Source: JAXMBN01 sp046349875
GTDB lineage: Bacteria > Planctomycetota > Planctomycetia > Pirellulales > Pirellulaceae
Assembly (NCBI GenBank): GCA_046349875.1
Contig: JAXMBN010000042.1
Location: forward strand, 1-46,295
DNA length: 46,295 bases
Reading direction: 5' to 3'
In this document: in pieces, positions 1 through 7,107 of the stretch
Numbering within the stretch: position 1 is the stretch's first letter
How the letters are laid out: each line of letters begins with the position of its first letter
Translations under genes and position numbers: made by a program
Notes under the pieces: model-generated
Told to the model about the DNA's origin: nothing
The model's database searches: none
What the model saw: only the letters and a program-made list of their open reading frames with translations

Positions 1-2
1 AT

Positions 3-1979
3 GGCGATGGTGTGCCGATTGTCTATCGTTCCGAAGAATGGAGTTGGGAGGTTGGCGAAGGGGCCAACGAGGTTCCGCTGGAGGTCACCGCACAGCATGG
101 ACGAAGCAAGCAACCGATCATCATTGAAGTCCTCGACGCGAGCGGGAATCGACTGAGCGAGCACGTTCTTACAAATGAAGAGCGAGGGGAAGTTTTGCCA
201 GCGGTGCAGCCGTGGGTCGTTACCGTGGGTGGCGATCTTGGATTGGCACAGCTCAATCAACGAACTGCCGCTGGAGTATTACCGAATTTTAGTTTGAGCA
301 TCGTGACAGCGGTTGATGGGTTACCACGAACGGCATCGGGTTACTCTGGCGTGGACTTGCTGGTCATTGGATCGCATGATTGGAAGCGGTTGCAAGCGAT
401 GCAGGCGGATCAATCGAATGCTCTTCATGAATGGATCCGTCGCGGAGGCAAAGTATGTTTGTCGATTGGAAAGAATGCCAAGTTAGTCGCTGAAACGGAA
501 TGGTTGGCGAAGTTGCTTCCATCCAAAATTCGAGAAAGGGTTGAAAATGTTGACCCAGGTCCCATTGAAACTTGGGTAAGCTCTGAAAAACCGATGGCCC
601 CGATCGTGTGCGCTGCAATGGAATCGGCATCCTTGACGGAACTTCAAGGCTTGACTCCACGACGCGAGACCATTCCTCTCGTGATCAAGCAGGCTTTTGG
701 GAAGGGGCAAGTCACTGTGTTCGCTTCCGATTTGGAGTCGACTGCGATGGCGGAATGGAGCGATCGTGGAAAGTTGCTCGACAAGCTACTGGTCGGGGCT
801 TGGAAGCAAGCCTCGCGCGAGGCGAAAGGAAATGATTCGATCGCTTCCTTCGGTTATGACGATCTTTGTGGTCAACTCCGCGCGACCTTGGATGTGTTTG
901 CTAATGTGCAGACTGCGAACTTGACGCTATTAGCAGCCCTCTTAGCGATCTTCTTGTTGGTCATCCCTTTTGACTATTTCGTACTCACGAAGGCTTGGAA
1001 AAAACCTTCGTGGACTTGGGGATCATTGTTTCTGTGTTCATTTGCCTTCACTTTGGCGATTGCATGGTTAGCGGTGTCTTGGAAGCCGCGAGGCTTCGTT
1101 CTCAATCAAATGACGGTGTGGGATTTCGACCAAGCAAGTCATTCGATTCAGGGGCAGTCTTGGATGCATTTGTATGCAGGTCAACAAGGGAAGGTGAACT
1201 TAAAAGCCACTCCTAGTTTCCAAGGCATCGACATCCAGGGAGCCGATTGCCAATTGGATTGGTCGGGGTTACCGGGCACAGGACTGGGAGGGTTTGAGTC
1301 TGCAGTATCAGCCGATCGCGGAATGCCCGAGTACCACGAGGTCATCGTGCGGTCCAACGATGGTACCCTTGCAAGTTCGATCGAAGGGATGGGGATTCCT
1401 CAAGCTGGAACCAAGGCTCTTCAAGCGTCGTGGAGTTTGCCATGGAAAGAGATGGACGCATCCACCTTGGGATTGGTACCAGGCTCTGACATGCTCGAGG
1501 GTACCTGGACCAATCCACTGAAGGTTGACTTGCTGGACGGGGCAGTTCTTTATCGTAACTGGCTGTACCCATTGCCCACGCGGTTTCCAAGCGGCAAGGC
1601 GATGGAGTTTTCGTTGACGAGTCAACCGAAAGACCTTGCAAGGCGACTTCAACGTCGCCGAATGGTGGAAGGGGCCGAGCGAAGTGTCCCATGGAATCCG
1701 TTCGAGCGAAATGAGTTGGATCGCTTGGGCGAACTTCTGTTGTTCTATAAAGCAGCAGGGGGAGAAAGTTATACATCGCTCCACCATCGCTATCTCAAGT
1801 ACCTCGATCTATCGGATCATTTGAGGTTGGATCGAGCCATCGTTTTGGCTCGAATTCAAGGAGATACTTTGCCGCTTCACTGCGATGACGGTAGTGGATC
1901 AAACCAAGTGAAATTAGAAAACGGTCAGACGTGGGTTCGGATCATGATTCCCGTGATCACGCGCACCCCCAAACCGTGA
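3..1979 (+). CDS. Membrane protein next to ABC ATPase, 5'-truncated
   Basis: The frame is open from the first bases of the window (Gly-Asp-Gly before the GTG at 12), so the true start is probably upstream and the gene is partial; at least 655 residues are visible. The first ~290 residues look extracytoplasmic and contain a stretch resembling the GATase-like fold of ABC-associated membrane proteins (DLLVIGSHDWKRL, then a Gly-Gly-Lys turn). Two hydrophobic segments follow at about residues 303-325 and 335-357 (counted from the GTG), then a ~300-residue soluble C-terminal part. The ABC ATPase gene begins 38 bp downstream on the same strand, so the two are probably co-transcribed and this protein may be a partner of an ABC exporter whose permease lies upstream. 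Function is not recognised beyond this; the ABC link is inference from position and architecture. Confidence 0.7.
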   Translation, partial: GDGVPIVYRSEEWSWEVGEGANEVPLEVTAQHGRSKQPIIIEVLDASGNRLSEHVLTNEERGEVLPAVQPWVVTVGGDLGLAQLNQRTAAGVLPNFSLSIVTAVDGLPRTASGYSGVDLLVIGSHDWKRLQAMQADQSNALHEWIRRGGKVCLSIGKNAKLVAETEWLAKLLPSKIRERVENVDPGPIETWVSSEKPMAPIVCAAMESASLTELQGLTPRRETIPLVIKQAFGKGQVTVFASDLESTAMAEWSDRGKLLDKLLVGAWKQASREAKGNDSIASFGYDDLCGQLRATLDVFANVQTANLTLLAALLAIFLLVIPFDYFVLTKAWKKPSWTWGSLFLCSFAFTLAIAWLAVSWKPRGFVLNQMTVWDFDQASHSIQGQSWMHLYAGQQGKVNLKATPSFQGIDIQGADCQLDWSGLPGTGLGGFESAVSADRGMPEYHEVIVRSNDGTLASSIEGMGIPQAGTKALQASWSLPWKEMDASTLGLVPGSDMLEGTWTNPLKVDLLDGAVLYRNWLYPLPTRFPSGKAMEFSLTSQPKDLARRLQRRRMVEGAERSVPWNPFERNELDRLGELLLFYKAAGGESYTSLHHRYLKYLDLSDHLRLDRAIVLARIQGDTLPLHCDDGSGSNQVKLENGQTWVRIMIPVITRTPKP

Positions 1980-2017
1980 TTGCTGTTGGGCTGTAGAGAC
2001 AAAGCGAGAATTGAATC

Positions 2018-2956
2018 GTGATCAAAACGATTGGGCTCACCAAAAAATATGGCGACATGTACGCCATTCGCGATATCGATCTCGATCTCAAAGAAGGGGA
2101 TTTGTTTGGATTCATCGGTCCCAATGGAGCGGGAAAAACCACGACGATGCGTATCATTGCAACGTTGTTGACTCCGACTTCTGGTGAAGCCTACGTCTGC
2201 AATTATTCCATCTACACGCATCCGAAAGAAATTCGGCGATTGGTTGGGTTCATGCCCGATTTTTTCGGCGTCTATGATGATATGACGGTCATCGAGTATC
2301 TCGAGTTCTTTGCGGCGGCTTATCGCATTCAGGGACCAGCGAGACGAAAACGTTGCGATGAGATGTTGGAGATCGTCGACCTTGACTTCAAACGGGATGC
2401 CTATGCGAATACCTTGTCGCGCGGTCAAACCCAACGACTTGGTTTAGCTCGAGTGCTCCTACACGACCCAGCAGTCTTGCTGTTGGATGAACCGCTGAGC
2501 GGATTGGATCCGCGAGCTCGTATCGAAATGCGGAACCTTTTGCGAAGACTCGGGCAGATGGGGAAGACCATCATCGTATCCAGTCACATCTTGCCTGAAC
2601 TTGCCGATATCTGTAACAAAGTTGGGATCATCGATCGCGGTCGCTTGGGATGGAATGCGGAAGTTGCAGAAGTGATGCGACAAGTTCGTTCACGTATGGT
2701 GGTTTTGATTGAAATGGTCGATGCGAAGGATCATGATCGGGCCGCTGCTTTGTTGGAGCAGCATCCGTCGGTCGATCAAGTTGCGATGGAAAAGGGACGC
2801 ATCCGAGTGACGCTCAAGGCCAACATCGAAGATTATTCTGACTTGGCTTCGCAGTTGATTAGCGCTCAGTTCCGACTCAAACACTTTGGCGAGGAAGAGA
2901 TCAATCTCGAGTCTGCGTTTATGGCGCTCACCAAAGGTACCGGCGCTAAGATTTGA
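2018..2956 (+). CDS. ABC transporter ATP-binding protein
   Basis: This is a cytoplasmic ATPase subunit of an ABC transporter (CcmA/NatA-like class), 312 residues. Visible motifs in order are the Walker A loop GPNGAGKTTT near residue 35, a signature LSRGQTQRLGLARVLL, Walker B plus D-loop VLLLDEPLSGLDPRAR, and the switch His in VSSHILPEL. The C-terminal ~85 residues form the accessory domain usual in this class. The start is GTG at 2018. It follows the membrane protein gene by 38 bp; no permease is in the window, and it is expected upstream. The substrate cannot be read from the ATPase. Downstream lies a repeat-rich gap, so the operon probably ends here. Family assignment is secure; role and partners are inferred. 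Confidence 0.93.
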   Translation: MIKTIGLTKKYGDMYAIRDIDLDLKEGDLFGFIGPNGAGKTTTMRIIATLLTPTSGEAYVCNYSIYTHPKEIRRLVGFMPDFFGVYDDMTVIEYLEFFAAAYRIQGPARRKRCDEMLEIVDLDFKRDAYANTLSRGQTQRLGLARVLLHDPAVLLLDEPLSGLDPRARIEMRNLLRRLGQMGKTIIVSSHILPELADICNKVGIIDRGRLGWNAEVAEVMRQVRSRMVVLIEMVDAKDHDRAAALLEQHPSVDQVAMEKGRIRVTLKANIEDYSDLASQLISAQFRLKHFGEEEINLESAFMALTKGTGAKI

Positions 2957-3003
2957 TCGGTTGATTTTCTCAACTTGAAGCATCAGCGAGAGACCGCAGA
3001 TTT

Positions 3004-3120
3004 CATAACCCGAAGCGTCAGCAAGGGACTGCATACCTCATAACCCAAGTGTTCGCGAGGGCCATCTCGAAGACTCCAGAATCGTTGCAAAAGTCGGTCT
3101 CGCTGACGCGTCGGGTTGCG
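3004..3120. repeat. Dispersed planctomycete-type repeat, copy cluster 1
   Basis: Two forward units (CATAACCCGAAGCGTCAGCA at 3004 and a diverged CATAACCCAAGTGTTCGCGA at 3039) are followed by an inverted unit (CTCGCTGACGCGTCGGGTTG, 3099-3118). The conserved tail AACGCGCAACTTCAAAA follows at about 3130-3147. The same arrangement recurs at 3466 and in altered form at 10.1 kb. The unit can pair with its inverted partner, so it behaves like a REP/BIME-type element. No coding sense was found across it. Confidence 0.7.
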
Positions 3121-3232
3121 ATCGATCTCGAACGCGCAACTTCAAAAAGCGTCAGAGCGTCAGCATGCGACACTCGCGTCATTCGATCGACGACAATGCC
3201 GTGGCACGTTTACCACCTCCGGCAATTCGATT

Positions 3233-3398
3233 TGGGCAAAAAAATGTAGGGCAAAAAAATGTCAGAGATCAAGGCGTAGCCTTAGCCCCAATCGTTCATG
3301 CGGTTCTGATTTTCTATTTGGATCCATGGAACACGTTTTTCTGTCCCCAATGATCCCCAAAGTACTTGCATATTTTTGCCCCACCTATTTTTGCCCTA
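3233..3398. repeat. MITE-like element with bipartite inverted ends
   Basis: The left end carries GGGCAAAAAAATGT twice in tandem (3234-3247 and 3249-3262). The right end carries the reverse complement of a similar double unit (TATTTTTGCCCCACCTATTTTTGCCC, 3371-3396). The ~105 bp interior has no open frame of note. The size (~166 bp), double terminal units and lack of coding content fit a non-autonomous miniature element or a regulatory palindrome. No transposase with matching ends is in the window and no clear target-site duplication was recognised. Confidence 0.55.
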
Positions 3399-3465
3399 AA
3401 GAACCAGCTCTAGGCGTGGAGGTTGCGTTATAAGGAGATCAAAGTCGCGAAGGCTTTTCTATTTT

Positions 3466-3580
3466 CATAACCCGAAGCTTCAGCAAGAGACGTTTCAGAG
3501 ACCCCAGAATCGTTGCGCAAGTCGGCCTCTCTTACGCGTCGGGCTGCTATAAAACTCAAACGCGCAACTTCAAAACGTAT
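3466..3580. repeat. Dispersed repeat, copy cluster 2
   Basis: This is a diverged copy of the 3004-3147 arrangement. It has a forward unit CATAACCCGAAGCTTCAGCA at 3466, the shared spacer CCCAGAATCGTTGC at about 3502, an inverted unit TCTTACGCGTCGGGCTGC ending near 3547, then the shared tail AAACGCGCAACTTCAAAA up to ~3575. Order and spacing match copy 1, so the two are duplicates of one composite element rather than chance palindromes. They lie on either side of the MITE-like element. Confidence 0.65.
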
Positions 3581-3623
3581 CCATCGGGTCGTGATGATAC
3601 TCTTAAAGTTGTGCGTTCTCGAA

Positions 3624-4997
3624 TCAGTTCCCGTAGATCTTCATCAGCCGAGTCTTGATGTAGCCGACCTCTTCAGGGGTGAGTTTCGAGCGTAGAAAAG
3701 CTCGTTCCGGTGCTTGGCTTTCAACCGCCATGATGAGTTCATTGATGATCTCCCACTGGGAGCGAAATTCTTTTTCTTCTTGCCGCAAATCTCGAGCATC
3801 GTGACCGACGAGCTTGCTATTTTCTGTCGTCTTTTCGATAGCATCATTCAAATTTCTGAGCTCATCTTGAAGTCGGAGTTTTTGTTCGGTGAGTTCGCGA
3901 CGTCGTTGTCGATCCGCCGTTTCCCACCTCTGAAGGGTGGTCTGATAGTTTCGGTAAGCTGCCATGGCACGATCGTATTCGGCCATGAGAATCGCGTGTT
4001 GTAGCCTTCGATCTTGGTCGATTTCCCACTGAGGCCGTCGTTGGAGAATGGTCTTCTGCTTGCCATCTTTGTCGATGATGATCACCGTTTCGTACTCGTC
4101 GACCTGGGTACGATAGAGATCGGGGCGGATCGGTTGGAGGATGGCTGGGCCAGGGTGGCCTGGAGTCGGGCGTTTGAGATCCGTCATCACTTCGCGGATC
4201 ATCTGTTCCAAGCCACGACGGTCAAGCCGAAGCCGTTTGAGCCGTTCGTTGTTATCCTCGCGAATATCGGCTACCACATCTTGTTGGACTTGGGACTCCG
4301 CTTGCTTCGCACTCCATTTCGTTTCGAGTTCTTTGGCCAAAGATTTTAGTTGATCCAGGCCACCCGCTTGAAGTTCCTCAAGAAACTGAAGCACATGCGT
4401 GGAGCGTTCTTTGCTTGCGTCGTAGGCTGATTGAAACGTAAGTTCGAGGCCGACATTGCCATTTCTAGGCATATCTTGAGAGATCTGCTTGAGAATCGCG
4501 GGATCGATCGGAGACTGAGCTGCGGGAGATTCTAGACGTCCACAGAGTTCCCCCAAGATCGTTGCATATCGCTTTCGATCCTGGAGTGGGACGCTTTCAC
4601 GCAAGCAGGCCTCATAGAGCGATTTCGCAAGCTGACTTGCCTCTTTAGGTTCCTTGAGGAGCAATGCACCATACATGCTCAAGATTCCAGCTTGAGCTCG
4701 GATTTCAGAAGGGCTGGCTTTGGATGATAGCAGTGGATTCAAAAGGTCTAGGCATTCGCGGTGCTTCTGTTGTTGAAACAGAACGGTGGCCAAAGCCAAC
4801 CGAGCCGCTGAATCCTCGGGGCGTTGCTGGAGGAGTTCCTTCCATTCGCGTTCAGACCACGCTAGGTCATCGGGATCGGAGCTGTCGAGAAAGCGTACGG
4901 CATTGGCTGGAGACTGCGATTTTTGATCACCATTTTGGTATGCAGGGGTGAGCAGCGACGAGGTCCAAACGACGAGAATCACTAAGGGGCTAACCAT
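3624..4997 (-). CDS. Exported coiled-coil protein, function unknown
   Basis: A 457-residue protein when started at the ATG at 4997. That start is preferred because GGAG lies ~8 bases upstream on the minus strand and the first ~18 residues (MVSPLVILVVWTSSLL) form a hydrophobic signal or anchor; a TTG six codons earlier also opens the frame. Residues ~35-150 resemble TPR-like helices (WKELLQQRPEDSAARLALATVL, read in two halves). The second half is strongly charged, with long Glu/Arg/Lys/Gln heptad-like helices typical of coiled coils (around residues 225-270 and 325-410). No catalytic motif was recognised. The gene is isolated: repeats lie downstream of its stop and a ~400 bp gap lies upstream. 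A periplasmic scaffold role is possible but is a guess. Confidence 0.7.
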   Translation of the reverse strand: MVSPLVILVVWTSSLLTPAYQNGDQKSQSPANAVRFLDSSDPDDLAWSEREWKELLQQRPEDSAARLALATVLFQQQKHRECLDLLNPLLSSKASPSEIRAQAGILSMYGALLLKEPKEASQLAKSLYEACLRESVPLQDRKRYATILGELCGRLESPAAQSPIDPAILKQISQDMPRNGNVGLELTFQSAYDASKERSTHVLQFLEELQAGGLDQLKSLAKELETKWSAKQAESQVQQDVVADIREDNNERLKRLRLDRRGLEQMIREVMTDLKRPTPGHPGPAILQPIRPDLYRTQVDEYETVIIIDKDGKQKTILQRRPQWEIDQDRRLQHAILMAEYDRAMAAYRNYQTTLQRWETADRQRRRELTEQKLRLQDELRNLNDAIEKTTENSKLVGHDARDLRQEEKEFRSQWEIINELIMAVESQAPERAFLRSKLTPEEVGYIKTRLMKIYGN

Positions 4998-5408
4998 GAC
5001 GAACTCCAGAAACAAAGGTGGCCGCCTTCAAGCTCGCAAATTGCGCACCAATTAGCTGGCATTGGAGAAGAATCACGTTCCTAGGAGGAGACGAGTTGCG
5101 TAAGGATCGGTCCATTGTAGGCTCGGCCGAACACTTTCGCCTACAATTTGGCAAAGCTTCGCTGCGCTTTCTCGCCAGAAATACGCATGGAAGTTCCTGA
5201 TAGAGAACTGCCGCGAAGCGTGGTGAGATTCTGAAAAATACTGGCTCGAATGGTGTTGGGTGCTGCGTTTCCATTCAAGACAATGACGCCCTGTGACTTT
5301 TCCTGAAGATTCCGACGGGGCATTTGTTGGCTCGGCAGGGTTAAGCCAAAAAGGGTTTGCTTCCGTTTGGTTCTTGAATCCCGTGGTGTTATCCATCGAA
5401 GGTGATCT
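4998..5408. other. Divergent intergenic region with one hairpin
   Basis: About 410 bp separate two divergent genes. Open frames on the minus strand here show no family resemblance and unnatural composition. The one clear structure is a 9-bp perfect inverted repeat ATTGTAGGC / GCCTACAAT (5114-5122 and 5139-5147) with the palindrome TCGGCCGA at the start of its 16-nt loop. No T-run follows. It might be an operator or RNA hairpin; otherwise nothing is supported. Confidence 0.4.
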
Positions 5409-5840
5409 ATGAAACTTGCACAATTGGGTTTGGGTTTGTTTGCACTAGCCGTAAGCTGGGGAGCCGAATGGGTTGTAGAAGCAGGCAAGGAAGAGAAGCA
5501 ACCAGCGATGGTATTGCACGTTGTGCACATCAAGCCGAGCGAAGAAAAACAGTTAGAGCTAACCTTGAGAGAAGGAGCTTTTCGGCCAGGAACGCGCGAT
5601 TTGGTTTACGTCGAAAGGATTCTCAAGAAGTTTAGCGATGAAAAAGTTCAAGCAGTCAGCCTCAACAAATCTGGTTTTATTGAAGTCGAGCCTGCTCTTG
5701 AAATGCAATGGAATCAAGCAGGACTCAAGATACGTGCTGGTAAGGATGCAGCTGCAGGCGTGCATCATTTGCGGTTTCGATACGATTCATTTCTTCACGG
5801 TTCCCATTCGACAGGATTGCAGATCAAGATCGAGCCATGA
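5409..5840 (+). CDS. Small secreted protein, function unknown
   Basis: A 143-residue protein with an N-terminal signal peptide (MKLAQLGLGLFALAVSWGAEW), so it is probably exported. The remainder is a beta-rich sequence ending in VHHLRFRYDSF and LQIKIEP, suggesting an immunoglobulin-like or jelly-roll fold, without a recognised domain. AAGGTGA lies just upstream of the ATG, supporting the start. The gene stands alone between a divergent gene and the rhomboid gene ~180 bp downstream. There is no cysteine pattern or catalytic motif. The call as a real gene rests on the signal peptide, the ribosome site and natural amino-acid use. Confidence 0.6.
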   Translation: MKLAQLGLGLFALAVSWGAEWVVEAGKEEKQPAMVLHVVHIKPSEEKQLELTLREGAFRPGTRDLVYVERILKKFSDEKVQAVSLNKSGFIEVEPALEMQWNQAGLKIRAGKDAAAGVHHLRFRYDSFLHGSHSTGLQIKIEP

Positions 5841-5903
5841 TGGAGCTTGGTAGCACTGTTCTTGCAGGTGCATCGGCATTGCCCGGGGGCACGATACTTG
5901 AGG

Positions 5904-5931
5904 CGCAACAGAACAGGATTGCCGCTATAAT
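5904..5931 (+). promoter_or_regulatory. Possible sigma-70-type promoter for the rhomboid gene
   Basis: A perfect TATAAT (5926-5931) lies 87 bp upstream of the rhomboid start. A weak -35 candidate GCAACA (5904-5909) sits at 16-nt spacing; TTGAGG at 5898 is a better hexamer but too far at 22 nt. The support is the -10 box alone. Confidence 0.3.
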
Positions 5932-6017
5932 GCCTTGCGTTTCGGTGGCTCTGTAGATCTCATGCGGAACAACGCGATTCGAGTTCTCTCGTTACAGCCT
6001 CAGAAAGTTGTTGCCGA

Positions 6018-6788
6018 ATGCTCTTTCCCATTAGTGATGACGATCGCGAAGTCGATACGCCTGCAACCGTAACGTATAGTTTCATTTGCATCAATGTATT
6101 ATTGTTCGTAGTGCAATTGCTCTTTCCCGACTTCACTTACGGATGGAGCGTCGTACCCAAAGAGATCGTAACGGGCGTCGATCTTGTTGAGCCTCAGCTG
6201 GTTGAATTGCCGAACGGCGAGAATCTTTCCATCCCTCAATCCAAAGGCCCTTGGATTTTATGGATCACGTTGCTGAGTTCGATGTTCATGCATGGTGGAT
6301 TTGGGCACATCGCAGGGAACATGCTCTATCTATGGATCTTCGGCAACAATGTGGAGCACCGGTTTGGTCATGGTTGGTTCCTGGTGTTTTATTTAGTGGC
6401 GGGGTTATGTGGCAGTATGGCGCAAATTGCGGCCGACCCCTATAGCGTCATTCCAAACCTTGGTGCTTCGGGAGCAATCGCTGGAGTCTTAGGGGCATAC
6501 TTGGTTTTGTTTCCCCATAACCGAGTCCATGTCGTGTTTCTTTACAGTGTGTTTTCGGTTCCAGCCATCGTGGTACTTGGACTTTGGATTGCGACTCAAT
6601 TGGTGAGCGGGTTTGGATCGATCGCCTCAACGTCTTCAGGCGGTGGAGTGGCCTATATGGCTCATATCGGCGGATTTTTTGCAGGGGTTGCGCTCGCTGC
6701 TTGGGCCAGGATGCGCTACCGTGCCGAGCCTGATTCATTGGTCTATCGCCAGTACGAACGCGATCCACGAGATCGGCGGATTTGGTAG
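6018..6788 (+). CDS. Rhomboid family intramembrane serine protease
   Basis: A 256-residue polytopic inner-membrane protein that cleaves membrane proteins within or near a transmembrane helix. Visible hallmarks are the loop motif HGGFGHIAGNMLYLWIFGNN after the second hydrophobic stretch, the catalytic serine in LGASGAIAGVLGAYL (Ser ~151) and the partner histidine in AHIGGFFAG (His ~216). About six hydrophobic helices can be traced, with an extended loop between TM1 and the HGG region, as in many bacterial rhomboids. Length and motif order match active members of the S54 family. It is a monocistronic-looking gene with a candidate promoter at 5904. The natural substrate cannot be inferred. Confidence 0.95.
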   Translation: MLFPISDDDREVDTPATVTYSFICINVLLFVVQLLFPDFTYGWSVVPKEIVTGVDLVEPQLVELPNGENLSIPQSKGPWILWITLLSSMFMHGGFGHIAGNMLYLWIFGNNVEHRFGHGWFLVFYLVAGLCGSMAQIAADPYSVIPNLGASGAIAGVLGAYLVLFPHNRVHVVFLYSVFSVPAIVVLGLWIATQLVSGFGSIASTSSGGGVAYMAHIGGFFAGVALAAWARMRYRAEPDSLVYRQYERDPRDRRIW

Positions 6789-7107
6789 TTCGAACCATGG
6801 CCGATCATCATTGCCTAAGGGTTCATCATTCGGGCTAATGCTGGCAGTAGGCGAACTCCTGATCCCGGCTTGTGTCCATTGCAAAATAAAGGTTTGCAAC
6901 GGAAAGCGGTCGGTCGAGGCGTGTCTAAAGTCCGATAGAAGAAAACCCAGGATCTCGATATAGTAAGGGGCTTGGTTGAAGGGCCTGAGATGGTCGAATC
7001 GATGGGTGGATTTCGAGGATCGAAGTGACCTATCGACAGGCGAAGCCGTTCTGAGGCAAACCTTCGGTGGATATTCTTGCGCCTATTGAAAGACGAGCGA
7101 TCGAGCC
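6789..7107. other. Intergenic region upstream of alaS
   Basis: About 320 bp lie between the rhomboid gene and alaS. It was scanned on both strands for reading frames, strong hairpins, T-box-like elements and promoters; nothing convincing was seen. A plus-strand frame continues 6613-6963 but has unnatural composition and overlaps the rhomboid gene. Confidence 0.4.

Noticed and set aside
5073..5533. Minus-strand frames of 116 and 130 codons between divergent genes
   Set aside because: They overlap each other and the small secreted protein gene, with His/Ser/Arg-rich composition and no ribosome site.
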